Below are positions 15,781 through 25,116 of a DNA stretch of 64,000 nucleotides, one piece after another. The notes beneath the pieces are model-generated. The model was given only the letters and a program-made list of their open reading frames with translations, was not told the origin of the DNA and did not search any database. Position numbers and translations under genes: made by a program. Origin of the DNA: Amycolatopsis sp. NBRC 101858. GTDB taxonomy: Bacteria > Actinomycetota > Actinomycetes > Mycobacteriales > Pseudonocardiaceae. The stretch covers positions 992,001 to 1,056,000 of the forward strand of contig NZ_BSTD01000002.1 in NCBI RefSeq assembly GCF_030269325.1, given 5' to 3'. Each line of letters begins with the position of its first letter. The first letter of the stretch is position 1.

Positions 15781-16596
15781 CTAGTCGGCCAGCGACAGCA
15801 CCGTCCGTGCCTGCTCGACCATGGCGACGTCCAGGAACGTCCCGTCGGGCAACGCGATCGCGCCGACGCCGGCGGCCGTCGCGTCGGCGACGCGGGCGAT
15901 GACCTCGCGCGCCCGCGACACCTCCTGCGACGTCGGCAGGAACGCCGTCCGGATCGTCTCGAGCTGGACCGGGTGGATCGCCGTGCGGCCGCGGAAGCCG
16001 AGCGCCCGGCCCGCCCGGCACGACGCCGCGAGCCCGTCGCGGTCGCGGACGTTCGCGTACGCCGACATCGCGGGCGGTGCGAGCCGGGCCGCCCGGGCCG
16101 CGACGATCACCCGGCTGCGCGCCCACGTCAGCCCGGCGTCGTCGGCGACACCGAGGTCCGAGCGCAGATCGGCCTCACCGAGCCCGATCGACGCGATCCG
16201 CGGCGACGCCGTCGCGATGTCCAGGGCCCGTTCCACCCCGAGCGCCGACTCGATCAGCGGGTGGAGTGCCCGGCCCGGCAGCGCGGCCTCGACGGCCAGG
16301 ATCTCCGCCGGCGCCTCGACCTTCGGCAGCCGGGCGCCCACCGCGAGCGGCAGCCGGGCCACCGCGGCCAGGTCGGCCTCGTGCCACGGCGTGCTCGGGT
16401 GGTTGACGCGCACCTGCACCGGCCTGACCACCGCCGCGAGCAGCTCCAGAAGGTTCTCGCGGGCCTCGTCCTTGTGCGCCGGGGCGACCGCGTCCTCGAG
16501 GTCGACGAGCACTACGTCGGCCGCGGACGCCAGGGCCTTGCGCACCCGGTCCGGCCGGTCGGCCGGGGTGTAGAGGAACGTCAGCGGCGGGCTCAC
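15781..16596 (-). CDS. HpcH/HpaI-type lyase, CitE-like (beta-hydroxyacyl-CoA lyase)
   Basis: A 271-residue TIM-barrel lyase of the CitE family, which cleaves citryl-, malyl- or citramalyl-type CoA thioesters. Family landmarks are LYTPADRPDRVRKAL at the N-terminus, VLVDLEDAVAPAHKDEAR (acidic metal site), VRVNHPSTPWHEADL, LPLIES-like HPLIESALGV, IGLGEADLRSDLG and GRTAIHPVQ. The GTG start at 16596 overlaps the stop of the CoA-transferase gene. Together they make a natural pair: the transferase activates an organic acid as its CoA ester and this enzyme splits it. It is the last gene of the long LacI-controlled operon. Confidence 0.87.
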   Translation of the reverse strand: MSPPLTFLYTPADRPDRVRKALASAADVVLVDLEDAVAPAHKDEARENLLELLAAVVRPVQVRVNHPSTPWHEADLAAVARLPLAVGARLPKVEAPAEILAVEAALPGRALHPLIESALGVERALDIATASPRIASIGLGEADLRSDLGVADDAGLTWARSRVIVAARAARLAPPAMSAYANVRDRDGLAASCRAGRALGFRGRTAIHPVQLETIRTAFLPTSQEVSRAREVIARVADATAAGVGAIALPDGTFLDVAMVEQARTVLSLAD

Positions 16597-17801
16597 ACCG
16601 CACCCCGTTCGCGCAGCTCGGCCACCCGCTCGGGCGAGAACCCCAGCTCCGCCAGCACGGCGTCGGTGTCGGCGCCGTGCGGGCGGCCGGTGAACCCGAT
16701 GACGCCGTCGTGGCCGGAGAGCCGGAACAGCGGGCCCTGCATGAGCATCGGGCCGAGGTCGGCGTCCTCGATCTCGTGGATCGTGCCGAGCGCGCGGAAC
16801 TGCGGGTCCTCGACGATGTCGGCGGCGTCGTAGATCGGCGCGACCGCGGCCTGCGCTTCTTCGAACGCGGCGACGACCTCGTCGCGCGTGCGCTGCCCGA
16901 TCCACTTGCCGACGGCTTCGTCGAGCTCGTCGGCGTGGCGGGCCCGGTCGGCGCCGGTGGCGAACCACGGCTCGTCGGCCAGGTCCGGGCGGCCGACCAT
17001 GCGGACCACGCGCTCGGCGATCGACTGGGCCGACGTCGACACCGCGACCCACTGGCCGTCGGCCGTGCGGTAGGTGTTGCGCGGCGCGTTGTTCGTCGAC
17101 CGGTTGCCGGTGCGCGGCTGGACGGTGCGCAGCTGGTCCCAGCGCGTGATCTGCGGGCCGAGCATGGCCAGCATCGGCTCGATGATCGCGGTGTCGACGA
17201 CCTGCCCGCGCCCGGTGTTCGCCCGCGCCGCGAGGGCGACCATGATCGCGTACGCCGTGGCCAGGGACGCGACACCGTCGGCGAGCCCGAACGGCGGGAG
17301 CGTCGGCGGCCCGTCCGGTTCCCCGGTGGTCGCCGCGAACCCGCTCATCGCCTCGGCGAGCGTGCCGAAGCCCGGCCGGCTGCGGTACGGGCCGAGCTGC
17401 CCGAAGCCGGTGACGCGGGCGAGCACGAGCTTCGGGTTCCAGCTCGCCAGCTCGTCGTACCCGAGGTGCCAGCGTTCGAGCGTGCCGGGGCGGAAGTTCT
17501 CGATGACGACGTCGGCCGAGGCGGCCAGCGCGAGGAACACCTCGCGGCCGCCTTCGCTGCCGAGGTCGGCCGTGACCGTGCGCTTGTTGCGGCCCAAGGT
17601 CTTCCACCACAGGTTGACGCCGTCCTTCGCGGCGCCGTGGGTGCGCGAGGGGTCGGGTTTGCGCGGGTGCTCGACCTTGATCACCTCGGCGCCCATGTCC
17701 CCGAGGTGCATGGCGGCCATCGGGCCGGCGAAGAGCGTGGACGCGTCGACGACGCGCAGCCCGGCCAGGGCGCCGGTCGACCGGTCACGGGAGACGGTCA
17801 C
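16593..17801 (-). CDS. Class III CoA-transferase (CaiB/BaiF family)
   Basis: A 402-residue family III CoA-transferase. It contains VVDASTLFAGPMAAMHLGDMG, the CoA-binding start typical of the family, then VIKVEHP, RNKRTVTADL and IENFRPG. The catalytic Asp is in QVVDTAIIEP. The C-terminal region includes AVAPIYDAADIVEDPQF and GRPHGADTDAVLAELG. It moves CoA between carboxylic acids; its partner is probably the CitE-like lyase one gene downstream. The GTG start at 17801 has GGAGG eight bases upstream and overlaps the stop of the SUMF-fusion gene. The acid substrate is unknown. Confidence 0.9.
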   Translation of the reverse strand: MTVSRDRSTGALAGLRVVDASTLFAGPMAAMHLGDMGAEVIKVEHPRKPDPSRTHGAAKDGVNLWWKTLGRNKRTVTADLGSEGGREVFLALAASADVVIENFRPGTLERWHLGYDELASWNPKLVLARVTGFGQLGPYRSRPGFGTLAEAMSGFAATTGEPDGPPTLPPFGLADGVASLATAYAIMVALAARANTGRGQVVDTAIIEPMLAMLGPQITRWDQLRTVQPRTGNRSTNNAPRNTYRTADGQWVAVSTSAQSIAERVVRMVGRPDLADEPWFATGADRARHADELDEAVGKWIGQRTRDEVVAAFEEAQAAVAPIYDAADIVEDPQFRALGTIHEIEDADLGPMLMQGPLFRLSGHDGVIGFTGRPHGADTDAVLAELGFSPERVAELRERGAV

Positions 17802-19645
17802 GCCGTCACCTCCCAGGCGCAGCGGAAGCCGACGGTCGCACTGCGGGCGAGGCCCAGGCCGGGCAGCAGGAGCTTCACGGTGTATTCGGGGTCCTTCCGG
17901 CCACCTTCGACGTACCATTCGGAGCCCTCGGCGGCGTAGTCGCTGCCGCCCTTGAGCATCACGAACCGCGTCCGTCCGTCGGAGTGTTCGCTCTCGGTCC
18001 AGTTCCACACGGCCGGGGTGCCCCGTTCGAGGCTTTCGCCGGCCAGCTGCCATTCGTCCTCGGTCGGCAGGCGGCCACCGCGCCAGGCGCAGTACGCGCG
18101 GGCGTCGTCGAGGTCGACGTGGGTGACGGGTTCGTCGGGCGCGCCCGGGTGCTTCGGCTCGTGGCCGGTGGCGGTCAGGAACTCCGCGTACTGCGCGTTG
18201 GTCACTTCGGTGACGCCGATCGCGACAGCCGTGGCCAGCTCACCTTCGCGCTGCAGCGTGCGGGCGTCGTGCAGGCGCGGCGGAAGCGGCTTCCATTCGT
18301 CCACATAGGGCGCTCCCTGGTACGTGCCGGTCTCGCGGGCGCGGTAGCGCACGGTCAGCACGTACGGCCCGGCCGGGACCACGACGGCGTCCGCGTCGGG
18401 CTTTCCGATGGTCCTTTGTGGACTTATTCGCTTCGCGAGCCGGTGCGGGAAGCGGGAGTCCGGGTCGTGCGGCAGCTCCGGAAGGTCCGGCAGCCACCCT
18501 TCCACCGCAGCGCCGATCCCGCGGGCCGGTACGCCGCCCAGAAGGTCGGTGCCGGGCAGCGGGCCGTGGTAGTCGGTGTCGCCGCGGTTGACGAGCGTCC
18601 ACAAGATCTTGCCGTCCAGTTCCCACTTGGACGCGTAGACGCCGGCCGCCTCGGCCTCGGGCGGCAGCTCGGCCAGGGGCGTCCACTCGCCGTCGAGCAG
18701 CAGGTCTTTCGCGGCACGCTGGAGCGTGACCATCCGGCGGACGGTCGCGGCGTCGCGGGGCGACCAGCCGACCCACACGCCGAAGACGACTTCCCACACC
18801 ATGACGCCGACGCCGTTGAGCCACGCCGACTGGAGTTCTTCGCTGTGGTCGCGGTGCCAGCGGCGGACGTGGTGCTGCATGTGCCGGCGCTCGTACCAGT
18901 GGGCACGCAGGACGCCCGGGACGGGCGAGTCGGCGAAGAACTGGGCCCACGACGCCGCGTGGTCCTCGATGCGCTCGACCGGCAGCTTGGACTCGCCTTC
19001 GAGGACGATGCCGGGCCGGGCGGCTTCGAGCCGGGCGACGAAGTCCGGCTCGGCCTTCTTGAGGGTGTCGAGGAAGACACCGTCGGCTTTCAGGTCGGCG
19101 ACCAGGGCCGCGAGTTCGGTGAGGTCGTCGTCGCCGCGGCGGGTGCCGACGTCCCAGGGGTTGTAGTCGACGAAGACGTGCAGGCCGTGGCCGTGCAGGG
19201 TGTCGATCAGGTCCGTGAGCCCGGGGACGTCGCGGTAGAAGTCCCACTGGTTGCGGTCGTCGAGGCCGATCACCGGGTAGGCGTGCCAGAGGACGACGGC
19301 GTCCAGGCCGCCGAAGCGCTCTTGTGCGTCGGCGAGGAAGCGCTCGGGGGTGAAGCGGTGCTCGGCGAAGGAGTAGAGCAGCTCGTCCCAGAGCCAGACC
19401 TGGGCGACCGTGTGGCAGGTCTGCGCCCAGGCCGCGTTCGGACGCTCGTAGTCCTGGCCGGTGTAGCCGTGCCGGCTTCGCGCGTCTTCGCGCCATTCCC
19501 GGAGTTTCGCGCGCCACGCGGGCCGGTCGGCCGGGTCCGCGGGGGCGGCGAAGATCTTCGCGTCGTCGAGGTCGGACAGGGGGCCGCGCACCTCGGTGGG
19601 GCGGTCGATCGGCCGCGGGACGAGCGGGTCGAACTGATAGGTCAT
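17798..19645 (-). CDS. Fusion protein: glycoside-hydrolase-like barrel plus SUMF1-type (formylglycine-enzyme-like) domain
   Basis: A 615-residue cytoplasmic protein. Residues about 60-430 look like a glycosidase TIM barrel: VVLWHAYPVIGLDDRN, GLHVFVDYNPWDVG, GVFLDTLKKAEPDF and IVLEGESKLP, with acidic residues at strand ends. Residues about 480-615 form a SUMF1/FGE-sulfatase fold: VTEVTNAQYAEFL, VTHVDLDDARAYCAWRGG, RLPTEDEWQLAGES and the closing GFRCAW. The two active-site cysteines of formylglycine-generating enzymes are absent; only structural-type Cys remain, so sulfatase activation is unlikely. ATG 19645 overlaps the kinase stop. It probably acts on the imported ribosylated or sugar compound, but no reaction is assigned. 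Confidence 0.75.
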   Translation of the reverse strand: MTYQFDPLVPRPIDRPTEVRGPLSDLDDAKIFAAPADPADRPAWRAKLREWREDARSRHGYTGQDYERPNAAWAQTCHTVAQVWLWDELLYSFAEHRFTPERFLADAQERFGGLDAVVLWHAYPVIGLDDRNQWDFYRDVPGLTDLIDTLHGHGLHVFVDYNPWDVGTRRGDDDLTELAALVADLKADGVFLDTLKKAEPDFVARLEAARPGIVLEGESKLPVERIEDHAASWAQFFADSPVPGVLRAHWYERRHMQHHVRRWHRDHSEELQSAWLNGVGVMVWEVVFGVWVGWSPRDAATVRRMVTLQRAAKDLLLDGEWTPLAELPPEAEAAGVYASKWELDGKILWTLVNRGDTDYHGPLPGTDLLGGVPARGIGAAVEGWLPDLPELPHDPDSRFPHRLAKRISPQRTIGKPDADAVVVPAGPYVLTVRYRARETGTYQGAPYVDEWKPLPPRLHDARTLQREGELATAVAIGVTEVTNAQYAEFLTATGHEPKHPGAPDEPVTHVDLDDARAYCAWRGGRLPTEDEWQLAGESLERGTPAVWNWTESEHSDGRTRFVMLKGGSDYAAEGSEWYVEGGRKDPEYTVKLLLPGLGLARSATVGFRCAWEVTA

Positions 19646-20514
19646 GATGTCTTTCCTGCGACCTCGGCGGCGGTGGGGACGGCGGCCTGGGCGCCGGGCC
19701 GGGTGACGGCGAGCGCACCGGCCACGGTCGCCCGCTTCGCCGCCGCGGGGAGGTCTTCGCCCTGAGCCAGCGCCGCCGCGAGGACGCCGCAGAACGTGTC
19801 GCCGGCGCCGGTGGTGTCGACGACGTCGACCGGGATGCCGGGGATCCGCACGGGTTCGTGGTCCCTGCGGAGGACCACACAGCCTTCGCCGCCGAGGGTG
19901 ACCACGACGGCGGGTACGCGCTTGAGCAGCTTCTCGGGCTCGCCGGCGAGGTCGGCGGCCTCGTGCTCGTTGACGACGAGCAGGTCGAGGACCTCCCACA
20001 GCGAGTCCGGCAGCTCCCGCGAGGGCGCGGCGTTGAGGATCATCCGCGCTCCGGGTCTCCTGGCCGCGGCGGCCGCCGCGACGACGTCGAGCGGGATTTC
20101 CAGCTGGGCCAGCACGACGTCGGCTTCGGCGATCCGTTCGGCCTGGGCGGCGCCGACCTGCACGTGCTCGTTCGCGCCGGGTGCGACGACGATGGCGTTC
20201 TCGCCGTCGGGGGCGACGGTGATGAAGGCGGTCCCGGTGGGCGCGTCGGCCCGGTCGACGAGGTCGGTCCGGACCCCGGCGCCACCGAGGGAGACGAGAA
20301 GAAGGTCGGCGGCTTCGTCTTCGCCGAGCGCCCCGACGAAGGTGGTGTCGGCGCCCCCGGCCAGCGCGGCGGCGACGGCCTGGTTCGCGCCCTTGCCGCC
20401 GGGACTGCGCCGCAGCCGTCCCCCGAGCACGGTCTCCCCGGCTTTCGGCGGCCGCGGAACATCGACGGCGAGGTCGACGTTGGCCGAACCGACCACCACT
20501 ACTCGCCCGGTCAC
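19642..20514 (-). CDS. Ribokinase-like PfkB-family sugar kinase
   Basis: A 290-residue PfkB kinase most like ribokinase. The N-terminal substrate motif is VVVVGSANVDLAVDVPRPPKAGET, followed by the GG switch SPGGKGANQAVA (about residues 38-49). The C-terminal ATP/anion-hole motif is DTTGAGDTFCGVL with the catalytic Asp (about residue 237). It would phosphorylate ribose or a related furanose, using ATP, after the ADP-ribosylglycohydrolases free it. The GTG start at 20514 overlaps the stop of the second glycohydrolase, and its own stop overlaps the fusion gene. A nucleoside or deoxyribose substrate is possible. Confidence 0.88.
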   Translation of the reverse strand: MTGRVVVVGSANVDLAVDVPRPPKAGETVLGGRLRRSPGGKGANQAVAAALAGGADTTFVGALGEDEAADLLLVSLGGAGVRTDLVDRADAPTGTAFITVAPDGENAIVVAPGANEHVQVGAAQAERIAEADVVLAQLEIPLDVVAAAAAARRPGARMILNAAPSRELPDSLWEVLDLLVVNEHEAADLAGEPEKLLKRVPAVVVTLGGEGCVVLRRDHEPVRIPGIPVDVVDTTGAGDTFCGVLAAALAQGEDLPAAAKRATVAGALAVTRPGAQAAVPTAAEVAGKTS

Positions 20515-21803
20515 TTCCGCACCTCCGCCAGCGCCGCCGTGCGGGCCGCGAGGTCCTCGATCCGCCGCTCTCCACCCGGCAGCGAGGTCGCGATCCGGCC
20601 GTCCAGCGGCTTGCTCCAGTAGTCGTCCACCCCGCTCAGCGCGCCCACCACTCCCCCGACCGTCGCGGCCGCCGAGTCCGTGTCCCAGCCCGCCGTCACC
20701 GCGATCGCGACGCTCGGCCCGAACTCCCCGCCCCCCGCGGCGAGCGCGTACGCGATCACCGCCGCGTTGTTGAGCACGTGCACCCAGTGCAGGTGCCCGT
20801 AAGCCGCGTGGAGCCGGTCGAGTCCACTTCGGACATCGCCGTCCGACGCCGCGTCCCGGCCGAAGCGGATCGCGGTCGCGAGGTCACTCGACGAAGGGAC
20901 CACCGCCGCTGCCGCGTCGAGGACTTCGTCCACCGTGTCGCACACCATCGCCGCCGAGGCGAGTGCCGCCGCCCACATCGCGCCGTACACGCCGTTGCGC
21001 GTGTGGCTCAACCGGGCGTCCGTCCACGCCAGCCGGGCCGCCGACCGCACGTCGCCCGGGGACACCCAGCCGAACACGTCCGCGCGGATCAGCGCGCCGA
21101 TCCACTCGCGGAACGGGTTCCGGTAGGTCGCGGTGTCCGCGCGCGCGTCCAGGATGTTGCGGTACGCCGCCCGCTCCGCCGTGAACACCCGCCCGGCCGG
21201 CAGGTTGTCCAGCCACAGTTGCGCGACGTCGTCCGTCGTGAAGGCGAAACCGCGCGACTCCAGGAGCGACAACGCCAGCATCGGGTAGTTGAGGTCGTCG
21301 TCCTCGGGCATCCCGTCGATGTTCTCCTCCAGCGACGTCGGCGCCGACCGGCGGTTCCACGGCCACCGCGCCGCGACGTCGCCGGGCAGCCCCACCGCGG
21401 TGAACCACCGGTCGAGCGGCCAGCGGCCGGTCGCGCGCAGGATCTCCTCGATGCCCTCCCGCGGGATCTTCTCCACGGGCTTGCCGAGCAGGCACCCGGC
21501 GGCCCGGCCGGTCCACGCGCTCAGCTCACGCCCCCGCGACCCGCGAGGCAGTGACGGCGGCGCAGGCAGGTCCAGCGAGTCCCAGGAAGGCTCGGCCACC
21601 GGCGAGTCGAGCTCGTCCAGCAGCTCCCGGGCCAGCGGCCGCAGCGAAGGCATCGCCGGACCCGCACCGCTCACGACCGGCGTCGGGTCACCACCCGCCG
21701 CGACCCACCTGTCCCGGACCGCGGTGACGTCCTTGCCCTCGGCCAGGGACTGCACCAGCTCGTGCGGGAGCAGGTCTTCGGGCTGGGCCCAGGTCAGCCT
21801 CAC
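20511..21803 (-). CDS. ADP-ribosylglycohydrolase family protein (second copy, with N-terminal extension)
   Basis: A 430-residue member of the ADP-ribosylglycohydrolase (DraG/ARH) family, with an extra N-terminal segment of about 95 residues ahead of the catalytic fold. The fold opens with AWTGRAAGCLLGKPVEK. Acidic metal-binding residues lie in MPEDDDLNYPM and in the late GWDTDSAAATVGG motif, both intact, so a binuclear magnesium site is likely. These enzymes cleave N- or O-glycosidic bonds to ADP-ribose or ribose. It differs clearly from the copy encoded just upstream, which suggests two steps or two substrates. The GTG start overlaps the upstream stop. Confidence 0.87.
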   Translation of the reverse strand: MRLTWAQPEDLLPHELVQSLAEGKDVTAVRDRWVAAGGDPTPVVSGAGPAMPSLRPLARELLDELDSPVAEPSWDSLDLPAPPSLPRGSRGRELSAWTGRAAGCLLGKPVEKIPREGIEEILRATGRWPLDRWFTAVGLPGDVAARWPWNRRSAPTSLEENIDGMPEDDDLNYPMLALSLLESRGFAFTTDDVAQLWLDNLPAGRVFTAERAAYRNILDARADTATYRNPFREWIGALIRADVFGWVSPGDVRSAARLAWTDARLSHTRNGVYGAMWAAALASAAMVCDTVDEVLDAAAAVVPSSSDLATAIRFGRDAASDGDVRSGLDRLHAAYGHLHWVHVLNNAAVIAYALAAGGGEFGPSVAIAVTAGWDTDSAAATVGGVVGALSGVDDYWSKPLDGRIATSLPGGERRIEDLAARTAALAEVRK

Positions 21804-22954
21804 GCCGTCTCCCCGAGGAACGCGGCCCGGGCCGCGGCCCGCTCCCGGTCGGCCTTCAGGATGTCCGCGGCCGCCGAGGCCAGCAGGTGCCCGGTCTCGC
21901 GCAGGTCCATCCGGCTGGCGTCGCCGATCTCGTCGACCCACGCGGCGGGCACGACCGCCGTCCCGCCGAGGCCCGCGCAGATCGCCGCCGCCATCACGGC
22001 GATCGAGTCGGCGTCCCGGCCGTAGTTCACGGCGGCGAGCACCGCCCCGCGGAAGTCGCCCCGGTGCGCCAGCACGAACGCCAGCGCGGCGGGCAGCTCC
22101 TCGATGGACTTCGTCCGCGACGGACGCCGGGCGTCCATGGACATCTCCCGGTAGTGCGGGCCCACCGAGTCGAACGGCGCGACCGTCTCCCGGACGAGCG
22201 CGGCCAGCGCCCGTTCTTCGTCGTCGGTGGCCGGGGGGACGGTCCGGCCGGCGAACTCCGCGACGACGGCCCGCAGCGCCGCCGCGGTCCCGTCGTGCGC
22301 CACTTCCAGGGCCGCCGCGACGACGTCGTCGAGCGACGCGCCCGGGGCGACGGCGGCCGCCACCATCGCGGCCAGCACGCCCGCCGCCTCCCGGCCGTAG
22401 CTCGACTGGTGCGCGCCGGTGAGGTCGATCGCCTCGGCGTACGCCGCCCGCGGATCACCCGCGTTGACGACGCCCACCGGGGCGACGTACATCGCCGCAC
22501 CGCAGTTGACCACGTTCCCCACGCCGGCTTCGCGCGGGTCGACGTGTCCGTAGTGGAGTCTCGCGACGATCCACTTCTCGGCCAGGAAGACCCGCTGCAG
22601 CAGCAACGCGGTCGACTCCAGCTCCGGCACCCAGCGCGGCTCGCCGATCATGAGCGGCACCAGGTCCTCGGCCATCGCGTACGCGTCGAGGTGCGCGCGG
22701 CGCTTCGCGTACACCTCGACGAGCGCCCGCGTCATGAGGGTGTCGTCGGTGATGTGCCCGTCGCCCTTGTGGTACGGCGCGATCGGGCGCGCCGTCCGCC
22801 AGTCCGGGTACCACGGCCCGACGACGCCGGTCACCCGGCCGCCGTGGCGCTCTTCGATCTGTTCGGGTGTCCACCCTTCGGTGGCGCCGCCGAGGGCGTC
22901 CCCGACGGCCGCGCCGGTGATCACCGCGACGGCCCGGTCTTCCAGCCAGGTCAA
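21800..22954 (-). CDS. ADP-ribosylglycohydrolase family protein (first copy)
   Basis: A 384-residue ADP-ribosylglycohydrolase-fold enzyme. The fold begins immediately with VITGAAVGDALGGATEG. The metal-site motif HITDDTLMTRALVEVY (Thr-Asp-Asp, about residue 70) and the C-terminal NYGRDADSIAVMAAAI (Asp-x-Asp-Ser) are both present. The start is a TTG at 22954 with GGAG about eight bases upstream. It follows the sugar-binding lipoprotein gene by 13 bases and overlaps the second glycohydrolase. The operon context (sugar importer before it, ribokinase after it) argues for a riboside hydrolase in catabolism rather than protein de-ADP-ribosylation. Confidence 0.87.
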   Translation of the reverse strand: MTWLEDRAVAVITGAAVGDALGGATEGWTPEQIEERHGGRVTGVVGPWYPDWRTARPIAPYHKGDGHITDDTLMTRALVEVYAKRRAHLDAYAMAEDLVPLMIGEPRWVPELESTALLLQRVFLAEKWIVARLHYGHVDPREAGVGNVVNCGAAMYVAPVGVVNAGDPRAAYAEAIDLTGAHQSSYGREAAGVLAAMVAAAVAPGASLDDVVAAALEVAHDGTAAALRAVVAEFAGRTVPPATDDEERALAALVRETVAPFDSVGPHYREMSMDARRPSRTKSIEELPAALAFVLAHRGDFRGAVLAAVNYGRDADSIAVMAAAICAGLGGTAVVPAAWVDEIGDASRMDLRETGHLLASAAADILKADRERAAARAAFLGETA

Positions 22955-22967
22955 GAATCCGCTCCTG

Positions 22968-24248
22968 TCACTTGCTGACGCTCTTCCAGCCGTCCTCGAG
23001 CTGCTTCGCGAGGCCGGCGGCGTCGATCTTCTGTCCGAGGAACTGCTGGTACGCCGGGGTCGCGACGGTGTCCTTCCACTGCGCGTACTTGCCGGCGAAC
23101 AGGTACGGCGCCGAGGTCAGGTGCTCCCCCGACGCGAGGATCGCGTCCCAGCCGTTCTTGCCGGCGAGCTTCGTGGCCAGCGCCTTGCGCGCCGAGGTCG
23201 TCGGCGGGATCAGCGCGTCGGCCTCGTTGATCGCGGCGAGGTTTTCGGTGCTGGTGAAGAAGTCGACGAACTCCGCGGCTTCCTTGACGTGGCCGGAGTC
23301 CTTGTTCACCGACAGCGTCTGCGGGTTCGCGGCCTGCGCGGGCCCGGCCGAGCCGGCCAGCGGCGGGAGCACGACCCAGTCGAAGCCCTTCGGCGCGTCC
23401 TTCGCGATGTTGGCCGCCTGGTAGGAACCCTGGACCGTCATCGCGATCTGGCCTGCGTAGAACGGCGCGAGCGCCTTGGTGCCCGACTGCGTCAGCGTGA
23501 CCGGCAGGATCGAGTGGTCCTGGTGGGCCATCGCGTCGACGAGCTGCGGCAGGGCCTGCTCGCCCTGGCCGACGGTCAGGTTCGCCTTGTCACCGGTGCC
23601 TTCGAAGTACTTGCCGCCGAAGCCGGGAGCCAGCGCGACGAACGCCGCCGTCGGGCTCGACAGGCCCCAGCCGAGGCCGAACTTGCCGTCCTTGGTCGTC
23701 GCCTTCGCGATGTCGCGCAGCTGGTCCCAGGTCATCGACGCGCCGGTCGGGACGGTGACGCCCGCCTGCTGCAGCTGGGTCTTGTTCGCGAAGACCACAT
23801 AGGACTGCAGCTCGGTCGGCACCGCGATGACCTTGCCGTCGACGGTCACCGAGTCCAGGACGCCCTTCGGGATGTCCGCGCGCTTGCCCTCCGGCAGGTA
23901 CTGCGTCAGGTCCGCGAGGTAGCCGTCGGTGGCGAAGGGCGCGATGCCGGCCGCCTCGTAGTGCACGATGTCCGGCGCCGTGCCCGCGTTGAACTGGGTG
24001 ATCAGCTTGTCGTAGACGCCGTCCCAGCCCGCCTGCACGATCTTGACCTGCACGTCCGGGTGCGCCTTGTTCCAGTCACCGACGATCTTCTGCGTCGCGG
24101 CGATGGCGGCGGGCTGGTCGGACAGGGACTGGAAGGTGAGGGTGACCGGCCCGTCCCCGCCGTCCCCGCTCCCGCCGCCCCCGCACGCGGTGAGCAGCAG
24201 GCCGGCGACCGACAGGAGGGTGGCGGCAATCATGCGTCGTGTCTTCAT
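22968..24248 (-). CDS. Sugar ABC transporter substrate-binding lipoprotein (SBP family 1)
   Basis: A 426-residue extracellular solute-binding protein of the carbohydrate (MalE-like) family. The lipoprotein signal ends at the lipobox LLTAC with modified Cys22, followed by a Gly-rich linker. Typical segments are VTLTFQSLSD, IVGDWNKAHPDVQVKI, FNAGTAPDIVHYEA and GQIAMTVQGSYQAANI. It delivers a sugar or glycoside to the two permeases encoded just upstream. The ATP-binding subunit is not encoded here; such importers commonly share an MsiK-type ATPase. The ligand is inferred to be a riboside from the downstream genes. Confidence 0.9.
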   Translation of the reverse strand: MKTRRMIAATLLSVAGLLLTACGGGGSGDGGDGPVTLTFQSLSDQPAAIAATQKIVGDWNKAHPDVQVKIVQAGWDGVYDKLITQFNAGTAPDIVHYEAAGIAPFATDGYLADLTQYLPEGKRADIPKGVLDSVTVDGKVIAVPTELQSYVVFANKTQLQQAGVTVPTGASMTWDQLRDIAKATTKDGKFGLGWGLSSPTAAFVALAPGFGGKYFEGTGDKANLTVGQGEQALPQLVDAMAHQDHSILPVTLTQSGTKALAPFYAGQIAMTVQGSYQAANIAKDAPKGFDWVVLPPLAGSAGPAQAANPQTLSVNKDSGHVKEAAEFVDFFTSTENLAAINEADALIPPTTSARKALATKLAGKNGWDAILASGEHLTSAPYLFAGKYAQWKDTVATPAYQQFLGQKIDAAGLAKQLEDGWKSVSK

Positions 24249-24288
24249 CGACCGACCTTTCGACCTTTTTCGTTGAGGGTGGGGAGGG

Positions 24289-25116
24289 TCATCCCTTCAC
24301 CGCCCCGGCCATCAGGCCGCTGGTGAGCCTCCGGCGCAGGATGCTGAAGAAGACGATGCTGGGGATGGCGGCGAGCACGGCGCCGGCGGCGAGCGGGCCG
24401 AGGGCGACCTTGCCCTCCCCGCCGACGAACATGTTGAGCGTGATGGGCAGCGTGTAGTTCTCCGGCGACTGCAGGAGGACCAGCGCGAAGAAGAACTCGT
24501 TCCACGACGAGACGAAGCTGAACATCGCCGTCGCGGCGACACCCGGGGCGAGCAGCGGGAAGACGATCGTGCGCAGCACGGTCAGCCGGCTCGCGCCGTC
24601 CACCGCCCCGGCCTCCTCCAGCTCCACCGGGATCGCGGCGACGTACCCCTGCAGCATCCAGAGCGCGAACGGCAGCATGTACGTCGTGTGCACCAGCGTC
24701 AGGCCGGCGAGGTTGTCGGCCAGGCCGAGCGTCCGCAGGATGAGGTACAGCGGCAGGATGATGAGCACGACCGGGAACACCTGGCTGACCAGGATCCAGC
24801 CGACGCCGGCCGCGCGCACCTTGCCCTTGAGCCGCGCGAGCACGTAGGACGCGGGCACGGCGATGACGACCGACAGCGCGGTCGAAGCGAGCGCGACGAT
24901 CAGGCTGTTCGCGGCGGACCGGACCAGGCCCTGCTTTTCCAGGGCTTCGGTGTAGTTGTCCCAATGCCATTCGCTCGGCAGCAGGCTGACCGTCAGGGAA
25001 TTGAGCTCGCCCGACGACTTCACCGACGCGGAAATCAGCCACAGCAACGGGAAGCCCAGGAACAGGATGTAGAGCGCGAGGGCGATGTATTGCGCCGGGC
25101 GTACCAGAGTCCTCAT
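24289..25116 (-). CDS. Sugar ABC transporter permease (MalG-like)
   Basis: A 275-residue permease with six hydrophobic segments. The cytoplasmic EAA loop that docks the ATPase reads ELEEAGAVDGASRLTVLRTIVFPLLAPG (given here as positions about 185-212, key residues EAA and G). The N-terminus (YIALALYILFLGFPLLWLIS) and WHWDNYTEAL are typical of MalG/CUT1 permeases. ATG 25116 shares one base with the stop codon of the partner permease (TGATG). It forms the membrane channel with that partner. Confidence 0.92.
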   Translation of the reverse strand: MRTLVRPAQYIALALYILFLGFPLLWLISASVKSSGELNSLTVSLLPSEWHWDNYTEALEKQGLVRSAANSLIVALASTALSVVIAVPASYVLARLKGKVRAAGVGWILVSQVFPVVLIILPLYLILRTLGLADNLAGLTLVHTTYMLPFALWMLQGYVAAIPVELEEAGAVDGASRLTVLRTIVFPLLAPGVAATAMFSFVSSWNEFFFALVLLQSPENYTLPITLNMFVGGEGKVALGPLAAGAVLAAIPSIVFFSILRRRLTSGLMAGAVKG

